Assembly (NCBI RefSeq): GCF_000300875.1
Contig: NZ_AMSG01000025.1
Coordinates: 1 to 36,194 of the forward strand
Origin: Galbibacter marinus
Lineage (GTDB): Bacteria > Bacteroidota > Bacteroidia > Flavobacteriales > Flavobacteriaceae
Length of the DNA stretch: 36,194 nucleotides
Direction of reading: 5' to 3'
Below the pieces are notes generated by a model, which worked only from the letters and a program-made list of their open reading frames with translations, was not told the origin of the DNA and did not search any database. Shown in pieces: positions 1 to 7,476 of this stretch (positions are counted from its first letter, which is position 1; every line of letters begins with the position of its first letter). Made by a program: the position numbers and the translations under genes.

Positions 1-31
1 TGTTGTGCTCTACCAACTGAGCTATCGAGTC
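1..31 (-). tRNA. tRNA, 5' part only (cut by window edge)
   Basis: Read on the minus strand, a seven-base acceptor arm is followed by TA, the D-stem GCTC, the loop AGTTGGTA and the closing GAGC, which is the standard 5' half of a bacterial tRNA. The 5' end is at 31. The window ends inside the 5' strand of the anticodon stem (CAACA), so the anticodon is not visible. A stem of this kind is compatible with tRNA-Lys as I recall it from this group, but the amino acid cannot be assigned. Confidence 0.85.
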
Positions 32-79
32 ATTACAGTGTGTTATTTTAACACTGGCCAACTTTTCTGTTAGCGGGTG

Positions 80-109
80 CAAATATAAGATCATTTATTT
101 ATTTTTCAA
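80..109 (-). promoter_or_regulatory. Promoter for the tRNA gene
   Basis: On the minus strand, TTG (107-109) is separated by exactly 19 bases from TATATTTG (80-87). This matches the Bacteroidota primary sigma factor consensus of TTG, 19-21 bases, then TAnnTTTG. Transcription would start near 73-75 and give a leader of about 40 bases before the tRNA. Confidence 0.7.
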
Positions 110-122
110 GTCATTTTTACTA

Positions 123-130
123 TAAATTTG
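123..130 (+). promoter_or_regulatory. Candidate -7 box for aroK
   Basis: TAAATTTG fits the TAnnTTTG consensus and lies 57 bases before the aroK start codon. No TTG is present at the expected upstream distance, so this is a weak call. Confidence 0.3.
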
Positions 131-187
131 TCTTTTTTTTAAGGGTCAACTTTAAAGAAGTGACAATTAACGAATTAAGTTTTTTAT

Positions 188-700
188 ATGATTGTATTAA
201 TTGGATATATGGGTAGTGGAAAATCCACTGTTGGTAAGGTTTTAGCAAATCAACTAAAAAAAGATTTCATTGACTTTGACCAGTACATTGAAGCCAAAGA
301 ACAACTAAGCATCCCAGAAATTTTCAAACAAAAAGGGGAGGTGTATTTTAGAAAGAAAGAATCCCATTATCTTGGTGAGCTTCTTAAGGGCAACTCAAAT
401 GCCGTAGTATCCCTAGGAGGAGGAACGCCATGTTTCGGAGATAATATGCAAACAATCATTGAAGCTACACCTAATGTATTCTATCTAAAATTATCAGTAG
501 ATAAGCTCATTGAACGATTACAACCTGAAAAATCATACCGCCCATTAATTAAAGACATTGCTGATGAAGATTTATCAGACTTCATAAGAAAGCACCTATT
601 TGAACGTAATTTTTATTACCTGCAGGCGCACCATATTTTAAATGTTACAGAGCAGTCTGCAGAACAATGTGCAGGGGAAGTAATAGAGAAGCTATCTTAG
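188..700 (+). CDS. aroK: Shikimate kinase
   Basis: Phosphorylates shikimate to shikimate 3-phosphate with ATP, in the cytoplasmic chorismate (aromatic amino acid) pathway. The 170-residue length is normal for AroK. Visible motifs are the P-loop GYMGSGKST at residues 6-14, the shikimate-binding DFD near residue 30, the FR of YFRKKE, the glycine triplet LGGGT, the lid arginine in SYRPLI, and a late arginine in ERNFYYLQA. The start is the only sensible ATG before the P-loop. Its last nine bases overlap the 3' end of the convergent phosphoribosyltransferase gene, so the two genes end into each other without a terminator between them. Confidence 0.96.
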   Translation: MIVLIGYMGSGKSTVGKVLANQLKKDFIDFDQYIEAKEQLSIPEIFKQKGEVYFRKKESHYLGELLKGNSNAVVSLGGGTPCFGDNMQTIIEATPNVFYLKLSVDKLIERLQPEKSYRPLIKDIADEDLSDFIRKHLFERNFYYLQAHHILNVTEQSAEQCAGEVIEKLS

Positions 701-1195
701 ATAAACCGCATCATTGCCTTTTTCAAAAACCACATCAACATGTTCCTGAAGAGAGGTTGAAAGAGAAATCCCTTTAAAGTCAGCCTTTACTGGATACTTT
801 TTGTGATTTCTATCTACTAGAACGACGGTTTTTAATTTCTTAAGAGGAACATCTAAGAAATGACGAACAGCATAAATTAATGTGCTCCCGGAATTTAATA
901 CATCGTCCACCACTATAACGGATTTATTCTGGTACTCAGATTTATCAAGTGAGGTTATAATAGGTTTTAATGGATTGGTTTTATCAATAGTGACTTCACA
1001 AAAAATCGTTTTAATATCAGCTATTTCCTTAAAACACTTATCGATTTTTTTGGCTAGTTCCAACCCACTCGCAGCTATTCCAGCAATTACGATTTCATCC
1101 TCATCCACATAGGTTTCATAAATCTGATATGCTATGCGTTTAATTTTATGCTGAATTTCTTCGTGTGACAGAATTTTATTTTCCTGAGTTGTCAT
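692..1195 (-). CDS. Phosphoribosyltransferase family protein
   Basis: A type I phosphoribosyltransferase fold protein of 167 residues. The PRPP-binding loop is clear as VIVVDDVLNSGSTL, about residues 95-108: hydrophobic strand, two Asp, then a Gly-Ser-Thr turn. Nucleobase specificity cannot be read from the sequence. It resembles PyrR-like or hypoxanthine-type enzymes found beside aroK in flavobacteria. The start chosen is ATG at 1195; an upstream TTG at 1201 would add only two residues. It is convergent with aroK and lies downstream of the S4-domain gene on the same strand, about 95 bases away, so the two may share a transcript. Confidence 0.88.
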   Translation of the reverse strand: MTTQENKILSHEEIQHKIKRIAYQIYETYVDEDEIVIAGIAASGLELAKKIDKCFKEIADIKTIFCEVTIDKTNPLKPIITSLDKSEYQNKSVIVVDDVLNSGSTLIYAVRHFLDVPLKKLKTVVLVDRNHKKYPVKADFKGISLSTSLQEHVDVVFEKGNDAVYLR

Positions 1196-1289
1196 AACCA
1201 AAAATGTTTTTTCAAAGATAAGATTTAATGGTAAAATTTATGATGCTATTGCGAGGCTTTCTTAAAATAACCTACCATCAAATAATCAA

Positions 1290-1670
1290 CTATTTTTCTT
1301 GCGGTCCATCATCCAAATAATCATCGATATCCCTACGATCTTTTTTAGTTGGGCGACCGCTTCCTTTTTTACGGTAATAATCCTTAGAGTATTGTAAAAG
1401 GTCTGAATGTTCAAAAGCTTCTTTCGGGGTGGTATCTACACGATAAATATCTACCAGCTTAGCACCTACGCGACTCTCAGGGATATCCAAAACAGTTAAT
1501 TGATAATCAATTTGATTCTTACGCAGGGTGATTTTATCGGTAGGATAAACTTCTCTTGAAGGCTTTACACTCTGCCCATTCACCCGAACATGACCCTTCT
1601 TACAAGCCGTACTAGCAATATTTCTTGTTTTATAATAACGTACACACCACAAATATTTATCGACACGCAT
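1290..1670 (-). CDS. hslR: RNA-binding S4 domain protein, Hsp15 (HslR)-like
   Basis: A small basic protein of 126 residues whose N-terminal half is an S4 RNA-binding domain: MRVDKYLWCVRYYKTRN, then the alpha-L pattern ending in KGHVRVNG. Hsp15 homologues bind stalled 50S subunits that still carry peptidyl-tRNA and help recycle them. The C-terminal tail is rich in Lys, Arg and Asp (GSGRPTKKDRRDIDDYLDD), as in other HslR-type proteins. The assignment to the family is firm; the exact role in this organism is inferred. Confidence 0.88.
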   Translation of the reverse strand: MRVDKYLWCVRYYKTRNIASTACKKGHVRVNGQSVKPSREVYPTDKITLRKNQIDYQLTVLDIPESRVGAKLVDIYRVDTTPKEAFEHSDLLQYSKDYYRKKGSGRPTKKDRRDIDDYLDDGPQEK

Positions 1671-1780
1671 AATTGTAATTTAAAATATTTCGTTAAGGTT
1701 GAAGCAAAAATACTAGAAAATGGTATATTGCGCACCTGTATATGTGGAATATAACATTTAAGAAAGTAAAAGCAAGATTG

Positions 1781-2764
1781 ATGAAGATAAAATTTGTAGG
1801 ATTTGCCGCAGTGGCCCTACTAGCCCTATTGGCTTGTAACAACGATGATGATAGTAATAATGGACCAACCCTTAGGGATCTAACAGAGGTAACGGCTGAA
1901 AATGAGACAGATCTGCAGGCTTACCTAAAAACTCATTTTTACAATTACGAAGAATTTGAAAATCCTCCTGCGGATTTTGACTATAAGATTGTTTTTGACA
2001 CCATCGCAGGTGACAATGCAGGGAAAACCCCACTTATAGAACGACCAGAACTCCGAGACACTGTGATCAAAATTGATGATGTTCCACAGAAAATGTATAT
2101 GCTCATTGCTAGGCAAGGGGCTAGTGAAGAACACCCTTTGCTTGGAGATCAGGTAGTGGTAAAGTATGAAGCTAGTTATATGAATGGCATCGTACAAGAC
2201 GCTTCCAATGTAGAGGTTTCATTTAATACCTTAGGAGGTTTAACAGAAGGCTTTGCGTGGTTTTGTACCAAATTAAATGTTGGGACAGGATATGATGCGG
2301 AAAATCAACCTGATGACGGGACTATCGTTTGGAACAATGATTACGGCATTGGCGCTGTATTTGTCCCTTCAGGACTTGCTTATTACAGTTCAGGTAATTA
2401 CAACCCTTACATCTTTAAGGTAGATATGCTAGCCTATAGTCTTGCTGATCAAGATCAAATATATGATTTCAATACAAGGAGTTATATAAGTTCACCCGAT
2501 GGGATTCCATCACGATTGGAAGACTTAAATGGTAATGGAGACCCTAGAGATGATGATAGTGATGGCGATGGTATTGCAAACTATTTAGATGCCGATGATG
2601 ACAATGATGGTATTTTGACACTTTATGAATACGATGTACTTCCAGATAATAACAATAATGGTATCATAGATGAAGGTGATGGAGATGGTATTCCAGATGA
2701 CAGCGACGGTGACGGTATTCCAGATTATTTAGATCCAGACAACCAGATTGGCAGCGGTAAATAA
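1781..2764 (+). CDS. FKBP-type peptidyl-prolyl isomerase lipoprotein with calcium-type repeats
   Basis: A predicted lipoprotein of 327 residues. The start is taken at ATG 1781 because it gives a normal signal peptide with a lipobox ending at Cys19 (LLALLAC). The ATG at 1742 would put an unneeded basic leader in front. The centre resembles an FKBP domain: GDQVVVKYEASYMNG at its front and the hallmark VFVPSGLAYY near its end. The last 70 or so residues are Asp/Asn-rich, with repeats such as DSDGDGIANYLD and DSDGDGIPDYLD, which are thrombospondin type 3-like calcium-binding repeats. It probably folds proteins in the periplasm or at the outer membrane. The isomerase activity is inferred from family; some Bacteroidota members have degenerate active sites. 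Confidence 0.85.
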   Translation: MKIKFVGFAAVALLALLACNNDDDSNNGPTLRDLTEVTAENETDLQAYLKTHFYNYEEFENPPADFDYKIVFDTIAGDNAGKTPLIERPELRDTVIKIDDVPQKMYMLIARQGASEEHPLLGDQVVVKYEASYMNGIVQDASNVEVSFNTLGGLTEGFAWFCTKLNVGTGYDAENQPDDGTIVWNNDYGIGAVFVPSGLAYYSSGNYNPYIFKVDMLAYSLADQDQIYDFNTRSYISSPDGIPSRLEDLNGNGDPRDDDSDGDGIANYLDADDDNDGILTLYEYDVLPDNNNNGIIDEGDGDGIPDDSDGDGIPDYLDPDNQIGSGK

Positions 2765-3209
2765 ATTGCTGATAGCGTTTATAGACCCACTAGAGGGATA
2801 AAGATAAAACCTGCTTTAGCACGGTGCCTTGGCCAAAGCAGGAACATTTATGAAAACAAAAATGAATTCACGATTGTTTTTAACTATCCAATGAATTAAC
2901 CGTCCATAAATTTCTAATGGGGCTAGTGACTAAAGAACACATAGTTTCCTATTATGTTGACCGTACAATGATTTACAAGCGTAGGGCGGGTTGTACGCGG
3001 GGCTCTTTAGTAATACATACGCTTTCAATTAGCTGGACTATCATTTATGTTACACATTTTACATAAAAGGGAAATGCAAGTAACATGCTACACTGGTGTA
3101 CTACTTCTTTAGTGTAGCTTTTACAAAAGATAAATAGATTTAACGCTAGGCATGTAGCAACCTCTGGAAAATCCCATGAAAAATAGTGGATTATCTTATC
3201 CTAAATAGG
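2765..3209. other. Gene-free stretch with two weak hairpins
   Basis: No credible gene is seen in these 445 bases. An 8-bp stem (2810-2817 with 2835-2842) follows the FKBP gene and may act as a poor terminator, though no T-run follows it. A second 8-bp stem (3087-3094 with 3111-3118) is followed by four T. The next gene is a truncated beta-barrel, so this may be decayed DNA. Confidence 0.4.
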
Positions 3210-3701
3210 TTACAGATTAAATTTCACCCCTGCGCCTAATACAAGTTGTCCTTCATCTATAATGACATATTTAATCTCAGCAAATGGCGTGATCCCACCG
3301 AGTTCAAAATTTGCACCAGCACCGAGATTAAGACCAAATCGACCATCGGAGGTATCCATATCAAATGGGTAAGAACCATCGTATTCTAATTTAACACTAC
3401 TATAGTTCAGCCCACCAATAGCGTAGACGCCCATATCGGCTTGCGATACAAAATAGTAATTAGCATTGGCATTGACTTCAAACCAATTCATTTTAAAGCC
3501 AGATCCTTCCTTTGGTATATAGTAAATAAAGGATGGCGACACAGTTAAGTTTTCTATTACTGGAAACTCTGCATTTACACCAACGCCGAGGCTTTCAATT
3601 TCTGTCCCGTAGGCAATTAATGCTCCAAGTCTGATGTTTTCTTGTGCATTAGCAGAAAAGCTTAGACTTAGAAAAACGGTTAAAATTCCAGTGTTTTCCA
3701 T
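3210..3701 (-). CDS. Small outer-membrane beta-barrel protein, 5' end damaged
   Basis: A 163-residue protein with alternating hydrophobic and polar strands (for example FIYYIPKEGSG, GGITPFAEIKYVII) ending in the outer-membrane signature VKFNL with a C-terminal hydrophobic residue. The signal-peptide core LTVFLSLSFSANAQ is intact, but the N-terminus reads MENTG with an acidic residue instead of the usual basic MKK. Directly upstream, at about 3700, the sequence becomes the middle of a CHAT protease gene reading the other way. The native start and promoter therefore appear lost, and the ATG at 3701 may be accidental. Expression and export are doubtful. A distinct family from the two paralogues at 5.9-7.4 kb. 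Confidence 0.65.
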   Translation of the reverse strand: MENTGILTVFLSLSFSANAQENIRLGALIAYGTEIESLGVGVNAEFPVIENLTVSPSFIYYIPKEGSGFKMNWFEVNANANYYFVSQADMGVYAIGGLNYSSVKLEYDGSYPFDMDTSDGRFGLNLGAGANFELGGITPFAEIKYVIIDEGQLVLGAGVKFNL

Positions 3702-3702
3702 T

Positions 3703-4326
3703 AGTCAATTGGTGGAAGGACATCCAGTTTTAGGAGAAGAAGCTACCAAGCAAGCGCTTCTTGAACACAGCAATCAAGCATCGATCATTCATCTCGCGAC
3801 GCATACAGAGTTAGATAAGCTAAATCCCATGCTCAATAAAATATTATTCTCTAAAAATGAAGGATCTCACGAGCTTACCACCTCAGAAATTTACGGTCTA
3901 AACCTCCAGGCGGATATGGCGGTACTGAGTGCTTGTAATACTGGAACAGGTGTTTTTAAAGGAGATGGCGTGATGAGTATGTCGAGAGCTTTCACCTATG
4001 CTGGGACCTCGAGTACCTTGATGAGTTTGTGGAAGGTTCCAGATCAGCAAACATCTGAACTTATGATACTGTTTTATGAGTATCTCACGCAAGGTCAATC
4101 GAAAAGTGAGGCATTACAAAATGCTAAGCTATCCTATCTTGAAAATGTTCAATTCGATGAATTAGCACATCCTTTCTATTGGGCTGGATTTGTGCTCTCA
4201 GGTGATGATGCACCTATTAATTTTTCCCCTCCGTTTTGGAAAAAACCAGCCTTTATCATAGGCGCTGCGCTAGTGCTACTGGCCTTGCTGATGATCGTTT
4301 TTAAAAGGAAGAAGAATGCATCATAA
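3703..4326 (+). pseudogene. C-terminal half of a CHAT-domain protease, with membrane anchor
   Basis: The reading frame from about 3703 encodes the second half of a CHAT (caspase-like) domain. It has the catalytic His in SIIHLATHTE and the catalytic Cys in AVLSACNTGTG, then the usual RAFTYAGTSSTLMSLW segment. A single hydrophobic helix follows (FIIGAALVLLALLMIVF) with a basic tail, as in TPR-CHAT proteins of Bacteroidota. The TPR repeats and the first half of the CHAT domain are missing. The frame upstream of 3700 is only the antisense of the neighbouring beta-barrel gene. TTG 3709 or GTG 3712 could serve as starts but there is no sign of a promoter. I judge it a pseudogene created by the same rearrangement that damaged the beta-barrel gene. 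Confidence 0.75.
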
Positions 4327-4358
4327 ATCTTACATGGACAAGATAGTCCATGTAAGAT
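4327..4358 (+). terminator. Hairpin terminator after the CHAT fragment
   Basis: A perfect 13-bp stem (4327-4339 with 4346-4358) and a six-base loop begin at the last base of the CHAT stop codon; a loose T-rich tract (TATATTTTAG) follows. It is well placed to end CHAT transcription before the Crp-like gene. Confidence 0.75.
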
Positions 4359-4418
4359 GCTATATTTTAGTTCCATTTTACATAAATTTGAGTACAAACT
4401 CAGCCATTTATATCGTAA

Positions 4419-4994
4419 ATGGAAGCCTATTTAAATTCAAGCAAGGAAGCAGTCATGTCACAAAACAAACCGATACACGATAAGTGGAGTATTCTTAAAC
4501 CCCTTTTTACCCCTTTAGAGGTCCCTGCCAAAACAGTGCTGTTAGCAGAAGGGAGTCTCTCAAAAAAAATGTTTTTTGTAGAAAAAGGGTGTTTGCGAAC
4601 ATGGGTTAACAGTAACGGTAAAGATATTACTACACAATTTTTCTTTGAAGGAGATGGTGTTTCTTCTATAGAAAGTTTTATGACAAACAAGCCCAGCTTA
4701 TATACTATTGAAAGCATGGAGCCATGCATGCTACAAGTTATCACCCAAAAGGATTTTCAAGATACCCTTAATAATTCACAACAGCTAAGAGATCAGATGC
4801 TCGAGCATCTATACACTCGGCTTTTAAAGAGCCAACAGATTTTCTTCTCCTATTTAAAAAACACCCCTCAACAACGTTATGAAGAATTGTTGGCCAAACA
4901 CCCAGAAGTGGTACAGCGGATCCCACAACATTACATAGCTTCTTATTTAGGGATCACCTCGGTATCCTTGAGTAGGATACGTAATAGACGATAG
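4419..4994 (+). CDS. Crp/Fnr-family transcriptional regulator
   Basis: 191 residues with an N-terminal cyclic nucleotide-binding-like beta roll (VLLAEGSLSKKMFFVEKGCLRTW, FFFEGDGVSS) and a C-terminal helix-turn-helix (IPQHYIASYLGITSVSLSRI). There is no Cys cluster for an Fe-S centre and no clear full set of cAMP contacts, which is usual for the many orphan Crp-like proteins in Bacteroidota. The ligand is unknown. The ATG at 4419 fits the family's leader (MEAYLNSS); ATG 4455 is an alternative. A TAAATTTG element at 4383-4390 could be its -7 box. Two small genes follow in the same direction, so it may control them. Confidence 0.88.
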   Translation: MEAYLNSSKEAVMSQNKPIHDKWSILKPLFTPLEVPAKTVLLAEGSLSKKMFFVEKGCLRTWVNSNGKDITTQFFFEGDGVSSIESFMTNKPSLYTIESMEPCMLQVITQKDFQDTLNNSQQLRDQMLEHLYTRLLKSQQIFFSYLKNTPQQRYEELLAKHPEVVQRIPQHYIASYLGITSVSLSRIRNRR

Positions 4995-5067
4995 CGGTTT
5001 ATTAACAATTGTTATCGTTTTTGATGCTTCTTTTTTCCAATTTTGAGGTCAAATCAATACATCAAAA

Positions 5068-5289
5068 ATGGAACATAAGATCATACATGTCTTTAAGACA
5101 TCTGTCAAGAATAAGGCTCACATTAGAAAATTAAAACTTCATCTAGATTTCAATTTCCACAACATACTTTGGAATTTTGACCTTGAAGATCGCGATAGAA
5201 TTTTACGTATTGAGAGCCCAAAAAACATATCTAAAGCGGTTATAAACCTTCTCCATTCATACCATTTTGAATGTATTGAACTCGAGTAA
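5068..5289 (+). CDS. Small heavy-metal-associated (HMA)-like fold protein without CxxC
   Basis: A 73-residue protein starting at ATG 5068. It resembles short flavobacterial proteins with a ferredoxin-like beta-alpha-beta-beta-alpha-beta pattern (IHVFKTSVKNKAHIRKLKLHL, WNFDLEDRDRILRIE, AVINLLHSY). The fold is the one used by copper chaperones, but the metal-binding CxxC loop is absent; the only cysteine is near the C-terminus. Metal binding through that loop is therefore unlikely and the function is unknown. It is 73 bases downstream of the Crp-like gene and may be co-transcribed with it. Confidence 0.6.
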   Translation: MEHKIIHVFKTSVKNKAHIRKLKLHLDFNFHNILWNFDLEDRDRILRIESPKNISKAVINLLHSYHFECIELE

Positions 5290-5380
5290 TTTAACTAGAA
5301 GGAGTGCTAGTACAATGCCTTTAGTTCATATTTTTTAAAAAGATAAATCGATTCGACTAAAAAGATACGATGTATCTCCA

Positions 5381-5671
5381 TTGCTTTCTTTACGCTCTAT
5401 AGTGCTTATTATCACTGGAATTCTCTTACTACTACATCTCTTTGATGGGCATACAGAAGTGGCACATGAGGTAATAGGAATCGGATTTATCACTCCAGTA
5501 GCCTTCCACATTAGACGAAATAGGAAGGGTTTAAAAATCCATTTTAGGCAACACGTTTTTATACCGGAAGTAATGGCTCTTGCCGCATTGACTTTATGGT
5601 TTATTTACCTGGAATCAAAGCAACTTTCATTAGATGCTCTTATTGTAGAAAAAACATTGAACGCCCATTAA
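5381..5671 (+). CDS. Small membrane protein, DUF4405-like, possibly damaged at its start
   Basis: Codes for about 96 residues with two hydrophobic helices (SIVLIITGILLLLHLF and VMALAALTLWFIYL) and histidines spaced like a haem-ligating membrane protein (HEVIGIGFITPVAFH). This recalls DUF4405-type cytochrome-like proteins, a moderate-confidence resemblance. No ATG begins the open frame; TTG 5381 is the first candidate. The same frame has ATG 5315 behind a good AAGGAG (5299-5304) but is stopped by TAA at 5336-5338. The stretch between, KDKSIRLKRYDVSPL, looks like a native basic N-terminus. The gene may carry a nonsense change or start from a non-canonical codon. Confidence 0.5.
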   Translation: MLSLRSIVLIITGILLLLHLFDGHTEVAHEVIGIGFITPVAFHIRRNRKGLKIHFRQHVFIPEVMALAALTLWFIYLESKQLSLDALIVEKTLNAH

Positions 5672-5684
5672 AAGAATCCTTTAA

Positions 5685-5843
5685 AGTTCTGGATATATAT
5701 ACGATGCATTGGGCATAAAAAAGCTGGAGGACCAGGGATATATCCCTAGGGAATTAAAAATACTTAAGGATATTTAGGAGAAAAATGATACTGATCCACA
5801 AAGAAATTATCGAATTATTACTGAATTAAACAGTTTAAAATGA
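5685..5843 (+). pseudogene. Remnant of an unidentified small protein with in-frame TAG
   Basis: One frame reads 52 codons from 5685 to a TGA at 5841-5843, interrupted by TAG at 5775-5777. The composition is protein-like on both sides: LEDQGYIPRELKILKDI before, EKNDTDPQRNYRIITELNSL after. A TGG to TAG change would explain the break. I do not recognise the family. It may be chance, since the stretch is short. Confidence 0.3.
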
Positions 5844-5880
5844 AGTAGGGAGATAGGAACGCAATCGCTATTTTCCTACT
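5844..5880. terminator. Probable bidirectional hairpin terminator
   Basis: A 13-bp stem with two G-U pairs in the plus-strand RNA (5844-5856 with 5868-5880) and an 11-base loop. A run of seven T begins about 5894. It sits between convergent units: the Crp group from the left and the beta-barrel gene from the right. Confidence 0.5.
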
Positions 5881-5945
5881 CCATTTATAATGCGTTTTTT
5901 TAAAATAATTAGGATGAAATCCTGGCGTTTTTCCAATGTTAAGCA

Positions 5946-6524
5946 TTAAAATTTATAGGACAATCCCAGGATAAGTTGAGAAGGTCTGGTATCTAATCGA
6001 GGATTCCCCTCCACGCCAAGGATCTCTGCCTCGTTCTCACTAAATCCTCTCTCATAACGAAGGTCAAGACCCAGCTCATCGGAGAAGTTAATACCCGCCC
6101 CGATATTAAAACCAACGGTAAATTTATTTTTAACATCGGCTAAGGTGACATTTTCCAGTTCTGTATCGAGGATATATTGTAAAGCTGGTCCAGCAAAGAT
6201 ATGTACTGGATCAAGAATGTTCAGTCCAACAAGAAGTGGTATATCCAGCTTATTCATTTTAAAATCGTTGTCGTCATACTTAGAATTTAACCTGCTATAA
6301 GCCAGTTCAGGACGGAAATAAAGGGTCCCGAAATCCATTTTGCCAAAGACTCCGACATGAAAACCTAACTTTGAAACAGAATTAGAGTTCAGATTTCCAA
6401 TACTTTCAGTAAGGTCTCCATTGGCACCAAAATTAAGACCACCCTTTATTCCAATACCAGAGCCTGTCTGCGCGTACGTAGTTACTCCTGCCAGTAGACA
6501 GAGGATTAAAATTGCTTTTTTCAT
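5946..6524 (-). CDS. Outer-membrane beta-barrel (porin-family) protein, copy 1
   Basis: 192 residues with a signal peptide (MKKAILILCLLAGVTTYAQ, cut near residue 19), then a PF13568-type outer-membrane barrel. Its features are GIGIKGGLNFGA near the front, paired strands such as MDFGTLYFRPELAYSRL and FTVGFNIGAGINFSDELG, and the C-terminal LILGLSYKF ending in Phe. It is homologous end to end with the gene at 6841-7428, down to DLRYERGFS and DTRPSQLILGLSYKF. A tandem duplication explains the pair. The function is not known; these barrels usually sit in the outer membrane of Bacteroidota. Confidence 0.85.
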   Translation of the reverse strand: MKKAILILCLLAGVTTYAQTGSGIGIKGGLNFGANGDLTESIGNLNSNSVSKLGFHVGVFGKMDFGTLYFRPELAYSRLNSKYDDNDFKMNKLDIPLLVGLNILDPVHIFAGPALQYILDTELENVTLADVKNKFTVGFNIGAGINFSDELGLDLRYERGFSENEAEILGVEGNPRLDTRPSQLILGLSYKF

Positions 6525-6578
6525 TGTTTAGTTTTTACAGTGTTTCCTTACTAAACTGATTTTTAGCGTCTTTATTTT

Positions 6579-6620
6579 TTATTTTAACACTTTATTTTCG
6601 CCTTTAACAATTACTTGGTT
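6579..6620 (-). pseudogene. Ghost of the transketolase 3' end
   Basis: On the minus strand this reads IVKGENKVLK then TAA, matching IVKAVTKVLKRK at the end of the transketolase C-subunit (7477-7512). The match continues through the leader DNA down to the beta-barrel start: 6525-6617 aligns with 7429-7516, including the blocks TTTTTACAGTGTTT and CTTTAACAATT. This is the scar of a tandem duplication of a unit made of the transketolase 3' end and the barrel gene. Confidence 0.75.
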
Positions 6621-6743
6621 AGGAGCGCTTTATCTTTTTAAAGGCGTTATTATCTACTTCCTGCATGTTGTTTGTGCTGCAGTAATTCATCAGGCACTTG
6701 TGAAATCAATAAAGCAGCGGTGTTATGGGTGGCGTTAGGTCTA

Positions 6744-6771
6744 TAAAAAAGGGCCGCCAATTGGCAGCCCT
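6744..6771 (-). terminator. Rho-independent terminator of the copy 2 barrel gene
   Basis: On the minus strand, a hairpin with arms AGGGC and GCCCT plus an inner GCCA/TGGC pair and one mismatch (6750-6771) is followed by a run of six T. It lies 70 bases after the stop codon of the 6841-7428 gene. Confidence 0.8.
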
Positions 6772-6840
6772 AAACTTTAAGGAGATACAAACGACTTGGT
6801 ACTTGCAACTAAGTAATTCGTATCTTACTATCGTGTGTTT

Positions 6841-7428
6841 TTAGAATTTATAAGACAATCCTAAGATAAGTTGCGATGGTCTTGTGTCAACCCTTGCATT
6901 TGGAACGTTTGCAAATTCAGCCTCATTGTCGCTAAATCCTCTTTCGTAACGAAGGTCCACACCTAATTGGTCAGAAAGATTTACACCAGCACCAATGTTA
7001 AAACCTACCGTAAAGTCATTTTTAACATCTTCGAGTTCGACATCCTCAAGATCCGTATCAAGAACGTACTGTAGAGAAGGACCTGCAAAAATATGAACAG
7101 GACCTAGAATGTTAAGACCAACAAGTAGCGGCATATCAAGTTTGCTCATTTCGAAATCACTTGTTACTTCTTCATAATCGTATTCAGCGTTTAGTTTGGT
7201 GTATACCAGCTCAGGTCTGAAATACAAAGTACCAAAGTCCATTTTGCCAAATACGCCTAGGTGGAAACCAACTTTGGAATCAGAGCTAATATCAATATCG
7301 CTGACAGTTTCTGATAAATCACCAGCTGCTCCGAAATTAAGACCACCTTTTATTCCTATACCAGTACCACTCTGTGCGTAGGTTACTGCTCCTGCCAAAA
7401 GGCAGATGATTAAAATTGCTTTTTTCAT
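6841..7428 (-). CDS. Outer-membrane beta-barrel (porin-family) protein, copy 2
   Basis: 195 residues, with a signal peptide (MKKAILIICLLAGAVTYAQ) and the same barrel organisation as copy 1. The differences are a slightly longer loop (YDYEEVTSDFEMSKLD) and scattered substitutions. The C-terminus LILGLSYKF is identical to that of copy 1. It starts 48 bases after the transketolase C-subunit stop, on the same strand, so it is likely the last gene of the transketolase transcript and ends at the hairpin at 6744-6771. This copy keeps the ancestral position next to transketolase; copy 1 is the displaced duplicate. Confidence 0.85.
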   Translation of the reverse strand: MKKAILIICLLAGAVTYAQSGTGIGIKGGLNFGAAGDLSETVSDIDISSDSKVGFHLGVFGKMDFGTLYFRPELVYTKLNAEYDYEEVTSDFEMSKLDMPLLVGLNILGPVHIFAGPSLQYVLDTDLEDVELEDVKNDFTVGFNIGAGVNLSDQLGVDLRYERGFSDNEAEFANVPNARVDTRPSQLILGLSYKF

Positions 7429-7476
7429 AATTGTTATTTTTACAGTGTTTTATTGTTAAACAGTTTTTTTTAATGT

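Noticed and set aside
882-1112. A 76-codon plus-strand frame inside the phosphoribosyltransferase gene
   Set aside because: Antisense shadow of a well-supported gene.
3634-3702. The first 22 codons of the open frame that leads into the CHAT domain
   Set aside because: They are the exact antisense of the barrel signal-peptide region, so they are not part of the CHAT gene.
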